Below are positions 56,994 through 64,000 of a stretch of DNA of 64,000 nt, piece by piece (position 1 is the first letter of the stretch; every line of letters begins with the position of its first letter). Origin of the DNA: an uncultured Clostridia bacterium. Its GTDB lineage: Bacteria > Bacillota > Clostridia > Oscillospirales > Oscillospiraceae. The notes below the pieces were generated by a model. It worked only from the letters and a program-made list of their open reading frames with translations. It ran no database searches and was not told where the DNA came from. The stretch spans positions 1 through 64,000 of the forward strand of contig CANSSG010000002.1 in the NCBI GenBank assembly GCA_947649615.1. The letters are read 5' to 3'. A program made the translations under genes and the position numbers.

Positions 56994-57827
56994 TTATTCT
57001 GTCGGTTTCTTCCGTTTGCCGTAAAAGAACGCCAGCGCCCCGGCCGTAACAACCACCACTGCGGCGGTCAGGATGGCGGGAAGATAGGATTTGCCGGGCA
57101 TGACCGGCTCCTGGGGCGGTATGATTTCACCGGAGTAAATCAATCCGTCCACCTCCGGGAAACAGGAGGTCATGATGCCGCCGCCAGTGGGATTATCCAG
57201 GAGGAGCCAGAAGTTGCGGATGCCGTACAGGTAGGTCACATAACCCCAGCTTTGGCCGCTTTGGTCCACATAGACCTTGGAAATATGGCTTTGCTGCTCC
57301 GCCGTACCACGGAGGGCGTCCAGCATGTCCTCATTCGTCTGGATTCTCTCCCTGGGGCTTCCAGCGTGGGGGTATTCCCAAAACCAGAACGTTTCGCCCT
57401 CATCCTGGGGCGTGTAGCCCGCGAACTCACCGTTGTAGTCCACGAACTGGTCTCCATACTCCTCCTCGAAGGAGATGTGGTCATATTGGAGGTACAAGTC
57501 CGCCATAGGGACCCATCCGGTCACTTCCGTGCGGTCATCCGGCAGCCACATGCTGGCCAGCGCCCAGTTTTTGTAAGTGTAGCCTACCCACAGCAGTTCT
57601 CCGTTTTGATACTGCGCCTTCACCAGGCTGCCGCCCGGCGCGTCCCAGAGGGTGACAAAGCCCTCTTTCCCATTGGCGTAGTAGCTGCGGGCGTTGTACT
57701 CACATTCGTCCCGCTGGCGGTCATAGAATTGGTTTTCCATGGGTTCCCACATTACATCCGCAAAGGCGGTAGCCGCCAGGGCCAGCAGCATGATGCACGT
57801 CAGTGCAAGCGGCAAAATTCGTTTCAT
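56994..57827 (-). CDS. Secreted or cell-surface protein with signal peptide and C-terminal membrane segment
   Basis: The 277-residue protein has a signal peptide (MKRILPLALTCIMLLALAAT AFA) and a C-terminal membrane segment (AILTAAVVVVTAGALAFFYG) ending in KRKKPTE. The body carries SH3-like segments (FVTLWDAPGGSLVKAQYQNG, LLWVGYTYKNWALASMWLPD). It is likely anchored outside the cell; no enzyme motif is seen. Similar proteins occur in Oscillospiraceae with unknown roles. Confidence 0.8.
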   Translation of the reverse strand: MKRILPLALTCIMLLALAATAFADVMWEPMENQFYDRQRDECEYNARSYYANGKEGFVTLWDAPGGSLVKAQYQNGELLWVGYTYKNWALASMWLPDDRTEVTGWVPMADLYLQYDHISFEEEYGDQFVDYNGEFAGYTPQDEGETFWFWEYPHAGSPRERIQTNEDMLDALRGTAEQQSHISKVYVDQSGQSWGYVTYLYGIRNFWLLLDNPTGGGIMTSCFPEVDGLIYSGEIIPPQEPVMPGKSYLPAILTAAVVVVTAGALAFFYGKRKKPTE

Positions 57828-57851
57828 TTTTCAACCCTCATTTCTTTTAAA

Positions 57852-58184
57852 CTACAATAGATTCATGACGCACCCCGCGCCGTAGGACGTCAGGTTCGCC
57901 AGCAGCGCAAACAGGAACGGCCTGTGTATCTGTTCCGAGAACGCCCGGTAGCACCGCCACTCCGCCAAAACCGCCGCCGTCTCCAGAATAGCCGCAGCCA
58001 ACACAGCGTTCCAATGCCAAAACACCACCGCCGTATGGTGCAGCAGCACCACGGGCGGATTCGTCAGACAGTTGACCAGCGCGGTAAGGCCTAATTCCCG
58101 CTTCCCCCGCAGGCCCCAGAGTAATGCAAAGCCCTCTTCAAACGCCAGCGTCAGCAGCAGCGATACCGCCAGCACCGTCAGCAT
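57852..58184 (-). CDS. Small membrane protein of unknown function
   Basis: The 110-residue product has three or four hydrophobic segments (MLTVLAVSLLLTLAFEEGFA, GLTALVNCLTNPPVVLLHHT, FLFALLANLTSYGAGCVMNL). It follows the secreted protein on the same strand and may be co-transcribed with it. No motif identifies a function. Confidence 0.7.
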   Translation of the reverse strand: MLTVLAVSLLLTLAFEEGFALLWGLRGKRELGLTALVNCLTNPPVVLLHHTAVVFWHWNAVLAAAILETAAVLAEWRCYRAFSEQIHRPFLFALLANLTSYGAGCVMNLL

Positions 58185-58249
58185 TCCACCACCCCCTTTC
58201 TTATGGCCTGTTTAAAACATGTCACAACGCCCAAATAGCAGTCCTTCCG

Positions 58250-59251
58250 TCAAACAAGCCCCAGTGGACGCCATAACAGCAGCAGGCTCGCCGCCGCCAA
58301 CAAGCTGTAGGCGGCAGGCCCCGCCAGCAGGCCAGGCCATCCCATAAAGGAGGGCAAAAATCCCAAAAACAGCGCGAAGGTCAGCAAGCCAAAGGCAAAG
58401 CCTTTCGCCCCCGGCATCACCCGCGCCGCCGCCCACAGGGTCACCGGCATAGTCATGTTAAACAGGAACACCGCCAAAATCCCCGGCAGCGGCAGTGCAG
58501 ACAGCAGGTACAGTACCGCCGCCAATCCAAGGCTACCGGCGGAAGCCCGTTTCACGCCGAAACGGTCCATCGCAAATCCGCCCGCCGTTTTGCCCAGCGC
58601 CAGGGCGAGGGTCAGCAGGGCAGCCCACGCCGTCTTCCATGCAAAAGCCTGGTTCAAGCCCATATAGGACCGCAGAACCACCACCAAAAACAGCGGAATC
58701 AGCAGCCAGCGCCTATTCGCCCCGGCCACATCCACCGGGGCGTTCCCGGAACGCAGTTCCGGCCCGAACAGCCTGCGGCACGTCCATAAAACCGCCGCCC
58801 CCAGCGCAAGCAGTCCCAGCGGCCCCATCCACAGCGGAACCCGCGCCCCCCTGCCCCACAACGTACCAACGAACAGCCCCAGCGCTCCCGGCGAGACAAA
58901 GATGCCCAGCGCCCAAGCCCGTTCCCCGCTTTTGTTCAGCACGTCTATGCCGCCGCCCAAATGGAACAGCGCATTGCCAACCCCCGCCGATGCTGCGGAC
59001 AGAACGGGAACCGGCACGGCGTAGGCCGCCGCCGTCAGGCAGCACCCTGCCGCCGCTACAACGCCGTTCCGCCCGAAACGGTCCGCCAGCAGCCCCAAGG
59101 GCATTTGCAGCGCAAAGGCGCAGAAATTATATAGCAGCAGGCACATTGCCGCCTCCCCGCTGCCGGAGAATGCCCGGAACACAAGAAGCGCACAGCTCAA
59201 ATCCATCCAAAAATGGGCCAGGCTGTAGAGAAATAACAGTTTCTTGTCCAT
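58250..59251 (-). CDS. MFS transporter
   Basis: ATG 59249-59251 (MDKKLLFLYSLAHFWMDLSC) gives 333 residues with about ten to eleven hydrophobic segments, shorter than the usual 400. MFS features are the loop 2-3 motif LLADRFGRNGVVAAAGCC and GKTAGGFAMDRFGVKRASAG, its second-half copy. Fosmidomycin-resistance-like members have this style of N-terminus. The substrate is unknown. Confidence 0.82.
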   Translation of the reverse strand: MDKKLLFLYSLAHFWMDLSCALLVFRAFSGSGEAAMCLLLYNFCAFALQMPLGLLADRFGRNGVVAAAGCCLTAAAYAVPVPVLSAASAGVGNALFHLGGGIDVLNKSGERAWALGIFVSPGALGLFVGTLWGRGARVPLWMGPLGLLALGAAVLWTCRRLFGPELRSGNAPVDVAGANRRWLLIPLFLVVVLRSYMGLNQAFAWKTAWAALLTLALALGKTAGGFAMDRFGVKRASAGSLGLAAVLYLLSALPLPGILAVFLFNMTMPVTLWAAARVMPGAKGFAFGLLTFALFLGFLPSFMGWPGLLAGPAAYSLLAAASLLLLWRPLGLV

Positions 59252-59313
59252 ACGCACCGCTCCCTTCACTTGCATAGACGAATTGCAGCGGAAAATGTGC
59301 CGGGATTAAATAT

Positions 59314-59349
59314 AAAAAGATGCCTGCGGCAACAAGCCCCGCAGGCATC
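59314..59349 (-). terminator. Intrinsic terminator after the leader-controlled MFS gene
   Basis: Arms 59319-59329 and 59339-59349 (11 bp). On the minus strand the hairpin is followed by TTTTTATATTT, ending the transcript of 59373-60488. Confidence 0.8.
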
Positions 59350-59372
59350 TCTTTCCTATACATCCTGTCCCC

Positions 59373-60488
59373 TCATGAGAAGAACCAGCCGAACAGCGGC
59401 GAAAGCGGAATCATAAACACCGAAAACGCCATAGAGGACACGCTCACCAGCGTAGCCCGCTGGGCAGAGGGAAAGCGGTCGTTGAGCCGCTTATCGCTGA
59501 CAAGCTGCAAACCGTCGTCCAGCAGGCCGGCTCCCAGCCCCGAGAGCATCAGCAGCGGTAAAAACGCGCCCCGGGCCAGCACGGCGCAGGCCGCCGTTCC
59601 GCACAGGGTCAATGCCGCCGCGCGGCGGTAAGGCATCCGGTCCAGCCATCCCGAGATCAGCCCTGCCAGGCCGCCGCCCAGTCCCAGCACAAACAGCGCC
59701 GGACCCAGCAGCGCGGGTACCGTTACCGCCGCTTCCACCCTCTGCTGCAAGAAAAAACGGGTCAGCGTGGCGCAAGCCCCGGCCAGCGCGTTGACCAGCA
59801 TAATCCGCACCGCTGTGCGGTCGGTCTTCAAGAGGGTCCAGGCTCCTAAAACGGTCTCCCGCAGCGCCGCCGGAAGCGCCGCCAAGGTCACGCCCGAACC
59901 ATGCCGGCCTGGGCAGTCAGGCTCCGCCAATGTAAAGACCGCCAGCAGCCCCGCCAAGGCAATGGCCGCGTCCAGCAGATAGGCCTTCCGCCAGCCCAGC
60001 AGCACCGTGGCGCCTGCCAGCAGCATCGCGCCGCCATCGCTGAACCGGTAGACGCCGTTTTGCAGGGAGGAAAACTGCAAGTACTCTCCCTCGCGCCCCC
60101 ATCGGAGCATGGATTCGTATGTCATCGCTTCCCGGGTGCCGGATGCCAGATTGTAGCCCAGCGCAGAAACCGCCAGCGACAGATACACGCCCGCCGCCCC
60201 CTGGGAAGCCGCCATCAGGAGGGCGGAGAGGAAAAACATGCCCTGGCTGAGCAGCAGCGTCCGCTTCCGCCCCAGCAAATCCGCCAGCAGGCCGGAGGGT
60301 ATCTCACAGCAAAAGCTGACAATATGGAACAGACCCTCTGCCGCGCCAATCTCCACCAGCGAAAACCCCCGCAGGGCCAGCAGCAGCACCCACACGCTTC
60401 CCGCAGGGCGGAAGCCTACGCTCCACTCCAGGAACAAAAGTGTGCGTTTCTGCCGGGAAAGCAAAAATTTTTGACTATCTTCAGGCAT
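59373..60488 (-). CDS. MFS efflux transporter with translational leader
   Basis: The 371-residue protein has the loop motif GLLADLLGRKRTLLLSQGMF and about ten to twelve hydrophobic segments (GFSLVEIGAAEGLFHIVSFC, YNLASGTREAMTYESMLRWG). It starts at ATG 60486-60488. The AAGAAAGG ribosome site is inside a hairpin, and a 27-codon leader peptide precedes it, the layout of drug-inducible resistance genes. The substrate is unknown; the NLASGTREA segment resembles uncharacterised Clostridia MFS proteins. Confidence 0.85.
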   Translation of the reverse strand: MPEDSQKFLLSRQKRTLLFLEWSVGFRPAGSVWVLLLALRGFSLVEIGAAEGLFHIVSFCCEIPSGLLADLLGRKRTLLLSQGMFFLSALLMAASQGAAGVYLSLAVSALGYNLASGTREAMTYESMLRWGREGEYLQFSSLQNGVYRFSDGGAMLLAGATVLLGWRKAYLLDAAIALAGLLAVFTLAEPDCPGRHGSGVTLAALPAALRETVLGAWTLLKTDRTAVRIMLVNALAGACATLTRFFLQQRVEAAVTVPALLGPALFVLGLGGGLAGLISGWLDRMPYRRAAALTLCGTAACAVLARGAFLPLLMLSGLGAGLLDDGLQLVSDKRLNDRFPSAQRATLVSVSSMAFSVFMIPLSPLFGWFFS

Positions 60489-60495
60489 AAAATAA

Positions 60496-60578
60496 GCGCC
60501 ATCCTTTCTTTACTTAAGTCAAAGAAAGGGATTGGCGCGTCCGGTTTTTAGGATACTGTTACCTAAAAAAGGGCGCAC
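60496..60578 (-). promoter_or_regulatory. Attenuator hairpins controlling the MFS ribosome site
   Basis: Hairpin A: 60545-60552 with 60562-60569 (TTTTTAGG/CCTAAAAA), with the leader stop codon in its loop and GCGC extensions. Hairpin B: 60496-60511 with 60521-60538 (three blocks with two bulges) covers the AAGAAAGG ribosome site of the MFS gene. A ribosome stalled in the leader would change pairing of A and could free B. Confidence 0.6.
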
Positions 60579-60642
60579 GAATCCCCTGAACGGCACTATA
60601 GCAGCCAAAGCACTGTAAAATCAAGCCAGCCTTCCAACCCAT
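60559..60642 (-). CDS. 27-residue leader peptide
   Basis: ATG 60640-60642 has GGAAAGGAGGGCG at ideal spacing, the strongest ribosome site in this neighbourhood. The peptide is MGWKAGLILQCFGCYSAVQG followed by IRAPFFR and a stop. Its stop lies in hairpin A upstream of the MFS gene. This is a regulatory ORF by layout; whether it stalls ribosomes cannot be seen. Confidence 0.6.
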   Translation of the reverse strand: MGWKAGLILQCFGCYSAVQGIRAPFFR

Positions 60643-60719
60643 TGCAGCGCCCTCCTTTCCGGTTGTTTCGCTTTCAGTCTACCACAGGGAGGTTTGCTTG
60701 TCAAGGGTCCGGGAGGCGC

Positions 60720-61061
60720 TCAATCCCCCCTTTCCTTATTGATGCTGTCCAGGGTGTTCACAAACGCCAGCACCGCCCGGACCTCGCTGTCCGGCATCTT
60801 CTGGATTTTCTTTAAAATCTCAGCCTTTTCAGCAGTCAGCGCCGCTGCCGAAAACTTCTCCCCGCTCCCCGTCAGCACCCACTGGGCGGAGTAGCCATAG
60901 CTTTCCTCGATCAGCTTCGCCAGGGGGGCGGAAATAGTCCCCTTTTTGCCTTTTACGATTAAATTGACGTAATTTGCGCTGATTCCAAGTTCCCTCGCAA
61001 ATTCCACCTGCTTGATCTTTTGCTCCTGCAATATGGTTTGCATGCGTTGGCCTAAAGACAC
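60720..61061 (-). CDS. XRE-family regulator
   Basis: The start is GTG 61059-61061 (VSLGQRMQTILQEQKIKQVE) after GGAGGTGATACC; 113 residues. XRE HTH: FARELGISANYVNLIVKGKK, GTISAPLAKLIEESYGYSAQ, WVLTGSGE, then a coiled helix with LKKIQKMPDSEVRAVLAFVN. Its promoter (TTGACT, 17 bases, TATCAT, minus strand 61111-61083) overlaps a TAAGTCAA site. It is divergent from a small ORF. Confidence 0.85.
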   Translation of the reverse strand: MSLGQRMQTILQEQKIKQVEFARELGISANYVNLIVKGKKGTISAPLAKLIEESYGYSAQWVLTGSGEKFSAAALTAEKAEILKKIQKMPDSEVRAVLAFVNTLDSINKERGD

Positions 61062-61082
61062 GGTATCACCTCCATATATCAA

Positions 61083-61165
61083 ATGATACACCAATCATAC
61101 AACTAAGTCAATGAAAACAAATATTGACATTTGACTCAATTGGTGATACAGTTTGCTTAAGTCAA
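61083..61165. promoter_or_regulatory. Divergent promoters with TTGACTTA-type sites
   Basis: The leftward promoter (AGTCAA 61106-61111 and ATGATA 61083-61088 on the plus strand) and the rightward promoter (TTGACA 61124-61129, 17 bases, TACAGT 61147-61152) bracket TAAGTCAA at 61104-61111 and 61158-61165 and TTGACTCA at 61131-61138. These may be operators of the XRE protein. Confidence 0.5.
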
Positions 61166-61181
61166 ATAAAGGAGAACAAAA

Positions 61182-61376
61182 ATGAAAACTCAGTTAGATA
61201 AGAAGCAGGATTTACTGCATAAGGTAGCCTGTCTTTCTTCTGTTGAGGACGTCCAAAAGGTGAAGATATTCATTGCGGGGATGGAAGCTGGGAAAATGGT
61301 AAAAGCTTCAGAAGATGCAGGAACCACCGGCCAGGCGTGTGCGGCCCACGAAAATAAATTGACGCCGCCCTATTGA
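61182..61376 (+). CDS. Small protein of unknown function, partner of XRE regulator
   Basis: The 64-residue product begins MKTQLDKKQDLLHKVACLSS after AAAGGAG. It continues VEDVQKVKIFIAGMEAGKMV, a helical sequence that looks like the HTH-partner tail of XRE regulators, then a disordered end. The divergent pair with the XRE gene could be a small regulatory or toxin-antitoxin-like module; I have no specific evidence. Confidence 0.6.
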   Translation: MKTQLDKKQDLLHKVACLSSVEDVQKVKIFIAGMEAGKMVKASEDAGTTGQACAAHENKLTPPY

Positions 61377-61401
61377 CAAACATATCGTGAGATGATATAT
61401 T
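61373..61401 (+). promoter_or_regulatory. Promoter of the NatAB-like operon
   Basis: TTGACA (61373-61378), 17 bases and TATATT (61396-61401). Direct and inverted ATATCG-like blocks nearby (CATATCGTGAGATGATATAT, CGATATATCG) suggest a regulator site. Confidence 0.65.
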
Positions 61402-61479
61402 TTAACAAGTCGTCAAACGATATATCGGAGATAGGATAACGACAACCGGGCGCAGGGTATGCGCCCAAAAGGAGGAACT

Positions 61480-62256
61480 ATGCGAGAAATTTTGCGCGTC
61501 CAAGGTCTCACCAAGACCTTCCGGCTGTCTGCCAAGCAGCAAAAGCTGGAAAAAACTAAGGAAAAAGTCCGCACAGCGGTGAATAACCTCAGCTTTACCG
61601 CCTATGAAGGAGAAATATTCGGCCTGCTTGGCCCTAACGGCGCGGGTAAGACGACCACCCTGCGGCTGCTGGCCACCTTGATCCGGCCCGATGGCGGAGA
61701 CGCGCTGATGGACGGCGTCAGCGTAGTGAAGCAGCCCGGCCAGGTGCGAAGCCGCACCGGATTCCTCACCAGCGAGCTGAAGCTGGAGGACTGCTTTACC
61801 CCCAATTACCTGTTTGACTTCTTCGCGGATTTACATAAAGTGGACCCCAGCACCCGGGACAGGAGGAAAAAAGACCTGTTCCAGCGGTTCGGCATCGACC
61901 GCTTCGCGGAGGTAAAGGTAGCGAACCTCTCCACCGGCATGAAGCAGAAGGTGTCCCTGGTGGTGTCCATCGTCCACAACCCGGACATTATCATTTTCGA
62001 TGAGCCTACCAACGGCCTGGACGTACTGACCGCCAAGGTAGTGACAGACTTCCTCCAGCAGCTTCGTGAGGAGGGGAAAACCATTATCGTCTCTACCCAT
62101 ATTTTCAGCCTGATTGAAAAGCTATGCGACCGGGTGGGCATTATCATTAACGGGAAAATGACCGTCTGCGACACTCTGGATAAAATTACCGGCGGCATGA
62201 GCCTGGAAGACCGGTTTTTTGAGATTTACAAGGAAACGGTAGGTGACGAGGGATGA
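61480..62256 (+). CDS. ABC transporter ATP-binding protein, NatA-like
   Basis: ATG 61480 (MREILRVQGLTKTFRLSAKQ) follows GGAGG; 258 residues. Walker A GLLGPNGAGKTTTLRLLATL, signature ANLSTGMKQKVSLVVSIVHN, Walker B DIIIFDEPTNGLDVLTAKVV and H-loop VSTHIFSL are all present. The sequence and partner gene fit NatA of Na+-exporting ABC systems. Overlaps the permease gene by 4 bases. Confidence 0.9.
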   Translation: MREILRVQGLTKTFRLSAKQQKLEKTKEKVRTAVNNLSFTAYEGEIFGLLGPNGAGKTTTLRLLATLIRPDGGDALMDGVSVVKQPGQVRSRTGFLTSELKLEDCFTPNYLFDFFADLHKVDPSTRDRRKKDLFQRFGIDRFAEVKVANLSTGMKQKVSLVVSIVHNPDIIIFDEPTNGLDVLTAKVVTDFLQQLREEGKTIIVSTHIFSLIEKLCDRVGIIINGKMTVCDTLDKITGGMSLEDRFFEIYKETVGDEG

Positions 62257-63431
62257 AAAGCGGCATCATAACCATTTTGAAAAAAGAGCTTGCCCGGTTT
62301 TTCGGCGACAAGCGCATGGTGGTCAGCATTCTGATCCCCGGCGTACTGGTCTATATCATGTACTGTTTCATGGGCGACGCCATGGGCAGCGCCTTTGGTG
62401 TGAGCGAGGACTACGTCCCCTCTATCCAGGCTGTCGAGATGTCCGGCAATGTCAAGACACTGCTGGGCGCAGCAGAGATTTCCGTGGAGGATATCCCGGC
62501 GGCAGGGCTGGCGGACGCCAAGGCCGCCGTAACGGAGCAAAGCCTGGACCTTCTGCTGGTGTTCCCGGAGAACTTCGACCAGGATGTGGCGGAATACGCC
62601 GCTTCTTCCGGGCAGGCGGCACCCAACGTGGAAATTTACTACAACTCTGCGTCAACCAATTCCACCTTCGTTTACCGCACGATGGTAGAGCTTCTGGACG
62701 CCTATGAGTCCCAGATGGTGAACAAGTTCGACGTCAACGCCGGCGGCGAGGGCTACGACCTGGCTACGGCGGAGGATACGGCTGGCTCCTTCTTTGCGAT
62801 GATGATGCCTCTGCTGCTGATGATGTTCCTCTATTCCGGATGCGCGGCAGTCGCGCCGGAATCCATCGCCGGGGAGAAGGAGCGTGGCACCATCGCCACC
62901 ATGCTTATCACCCCCATCCGCCGCAGCGACATTGCCATGGGAAAAATCCTGGCCTTGGCAATCATCGCCATGATCTCCGCAGCGTCCAGCACCATCGGCA
63001 CGGTCCTCTCCCTGCCGAAGATTATGGGAGGCGTTACAGACGAGGTCAACGCTTCGATTTACGGCGTAAAGGAATACCTCCTGCTGTCGGCGGTGATTTT
63101 GTCCACAGTGCTGGTGCTGGTGACGGCAATTTCCGTCATTTCCGCCTACGCGAAAACCATCAAGGAAGCCCAGACATACGCCTTGCCGGTAATGTTTATC
63201 GCCATGGGCGTAGGCATTTCCGGCATGTTCGGGAACGGAGCGTCCCAGGACCTCTCCGTTTACTGCATCCCGCTGTACAACAGCGCACAGTGCATGGCGG
63301 GCGTGTTCTCCTTTAGCATAACGCCTGCTGCCGTAGCGGTAACGGCTGGGGTCAACCTGGCGGTCACGCTGCTGGGCGTGTTTGTGCTGGCGCGGATGTT
63401 CAACAGCGAAAAAATCATTTTTTCCCAATAA
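62253..63431 (+). CDS. ABC-2 type permease, NatB-like
   Basis: The 392-residue protein has one N-terminal membrane segment (MVVSILIPGVLVYIMYCFMG), a large extracytoplasmic domain (about 45-165) and five to six C-terminal segments (FFAMMMPLLLMMFLYSGCAA, EKERGTIATMLITPIRRSDI, LALAIIAMISAASSTIGTVL). The VAPExIAGEKERGTxxxLLxTPI motif is typical of NatB. With the ATPase it forms a Na+ or drug exporter. Confidence 0.88.
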   Translation: MKSGIITILKKELARFFGDKRMVVSILIPGVLVYIMYCFMGDAMGSAFGVSEDYVPSIQAVEMSGNVKTLLGAAEISVEDIPAAGLADAKAAVTEQSLDLLLVFPENFDQDVAEYAASSGQAAPNVEIYYNSASTNSTFVYRTMVELLDAYESQMVNKFDVNAGGEGYDLATAEDTAGSFFAMMMPLLLMMFLYSGCAAVAPESIAGEKERGTIATMLITPIRRSDIAMGKILALAIIAMISAASSTIGTVLSLPKIMGGVTDEVNASIYGVKEYLLLSAVILSTVLVLVTAISVISAYAKTIKEAQTYALPVMFIAMGVGISGMFGNGASQDLSVYCIPLYNSAQCMAGVFSFSITPAAVAVTAGVNLAVTLLGVFVLARMFNSEKIIFSQ

Positions 63432-63460
63432 ATCTACAACGCGAGCATCTTTTGTGACAT

Positions 63461-63497
63461 GTAGAGACGCCCCGGCTTTGCCGGGGCGTCTCTACGC
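63461..63497. terminator. Terminator hairpin after NatB
   Basis: Arms 63461-63476 and 63480-63495 pair perfectly over 16 bp with loop TTT. No strong T-tract follows. It separates the two convergent transcription units. Confidence 0.65.
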
Positions 63498-63517
63498 ATC
63501 ATCCTATGCGGCCATGC

Positions 63518-64000
63518 TCAGCCGCAAGCTATAAGTTCCACAGGGGCAACGTCAAACGCGCCATAAGCCGCGCCGTCTGTATCAAAGTCCGCCCCAGCCC
63601 GATAGTGCAGGCGGTACCGTCCTTCCGCCAGCATCCCCCAAAGCATCTGCACGTTTTCCGACCAGTTCCGGCCACCGGCAGGCAGCGTACTGGGCGTTCC
63701 GCAGAAGCCAACGCCCTCTTTGTAAGGCACTTCCGTCCACGCCCCGTCCTCGTTCTGACGTTCCAAATGGGGGATGTCCACAACCTGCCCATCCCTGCCA
63801 GTGGTGTTGATAAAGTGTACGGGAAGGTTTTCTGTCAAACCGGAAACCGGCTGGCCCGGAATATACAGGCAATAATCAGGCTCCGCTGCGGCGGACGCCG
63901 CAACGCGGACGCCCAACTGCCAGGGTTCGGTCTCCTCTCCGGTTTCTCCCAGGGCCAGCGAAGTACCGGTCAGGCGGTACACGCCTTCCCCCAGCGGCTC
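63518..64000 (-). CDS. Protein with bacterial Ig-like domain (partial, N-terminus outside window)
   Basis: The frame is open to the window edge (EPLGEGVYRLTGTSLALGET), so the gene starts further right. The 160 or so residues contain GLTENLPVHFINTTGRDGQV, EDGAWTEVPYKEGVGFCGTP and LAEGRYRLHYRAG, typical of immunoglobulin-like beta-sandwich domains in Firmicutes surface or lipoproteins. No signal peptide or catalytic motif is visible in this part. Confidence 0.7.
   Translation of the reverse strand, partial: EPLGEGVYRLTGTSLALGETGEETEPWQLGVRVAASAAAEPDYCLYIPGQPVSGLTENLPVHFINTTGRDGQVVDIPHLERQNEDGAWTEVPYKEGVGFCGTPSTLPAGGRNWSENVQMLWGMLAEGRYRLHYRAGADFDTDGAAYGAFDVAPVELIACG

Overview
The window (64,000 bp, GC-rich) looks like a piece of a spore-forming, Gram-positive Clostridia chromosome, probably Oscillospiraceae (Flavonifractor/Lawsonibacter/Oscillibacter-like). 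The inference rests on a sporulation sigma factor SigK, strong AGGAGG-type ribosome binding sites, Firmicutes families (CsoR, YitT, DUF1540, SagB-like, NatA/NatB) and high GC. There is no rRNA, tRNA or CRISPR array that I can support.

Region 1, about 1-38,500, is the right-hand part of an integrated temperate phage; its left end lies outside the window. Almost all its genes are on the minus strand, so they read right to left from the lysogeny switch to the structural genes. At the right edge are a tyrosine integrase (37298-38485), three lysogeny-side plus-strand genes (repressor 35201, XRE protein 35975, unknown 36408) and a lambda-like switch (35023-35200) with two divergent promoters and four 15-bp operators. 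Next comes an early operon of recombination and replication genes: Sak4-like ATPase, PD-(D/E)XK nuclease, NinB-like protein, SSB, DUF6291-type initiator, helicase loader, RecU, a ParB-like protein, a methyltransferase-like/DUF4942 fusion and an FtsK-gamma protein. This is followed by a dense accessory block of small coupled ORFs (16-21 kb), an ArpU/DUF1492 late regulator, a cargo operon, and the structural module. The structural module is lambda-like in the head (Nu1, A, W-position protein, B, C/Nu3, D, E, FII, Z) but carries a contractile tail sheath, so the phage is a mosaic myovirus.

The most unusual prophage content is a translationally coupled five-gene operon (10865-15287) placed between the late regulator and terminase. 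It encodes a sodium:solute symporter, two PAPS-reductase-like ATP-pyrophosphatase proteins and two ParB-like proteins, one pair resembling IbrA/IbrB (YbdN/YbdM). A third PAPS-reductase-like protein (18092-19486) carries a triplicated KFPAK...R(W/Y)CSxxLK unit. Inside the early operon, on the opposite strand, sits a small island: a compact two-hairpin RNA with its own promoter and terminator (33705-33812) and two small genes (33901-34363).

Region 2, 38,600-64,000, is host chromosome. It starts with a very large flagellin-like protein (38733-41861) preceded by a near-perfect sigma-28-type promoter. Then come sigK, glpK, a CsoR-type metal sensor beside two half-size TSUP permeases, a GNAT acetyltransferase, a YitT membrane protein, a SagB-like oxidoreductase, an M18 aminopeptidase, an APC permease with a divergent GntR regulator, a DUF3810 metalloprotease-like protein, a MATE pump with a MarR regulator and a palindromic operator, HemW, secreted and membrane proteins and two MFS transporters. 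One MFS gene has a 27-codon leader peptide and an RBS-sequestering hairpin. An XRE regulator and a NatAB-like ABC transporter follow, and the window ends in a partial Ig-like protein.
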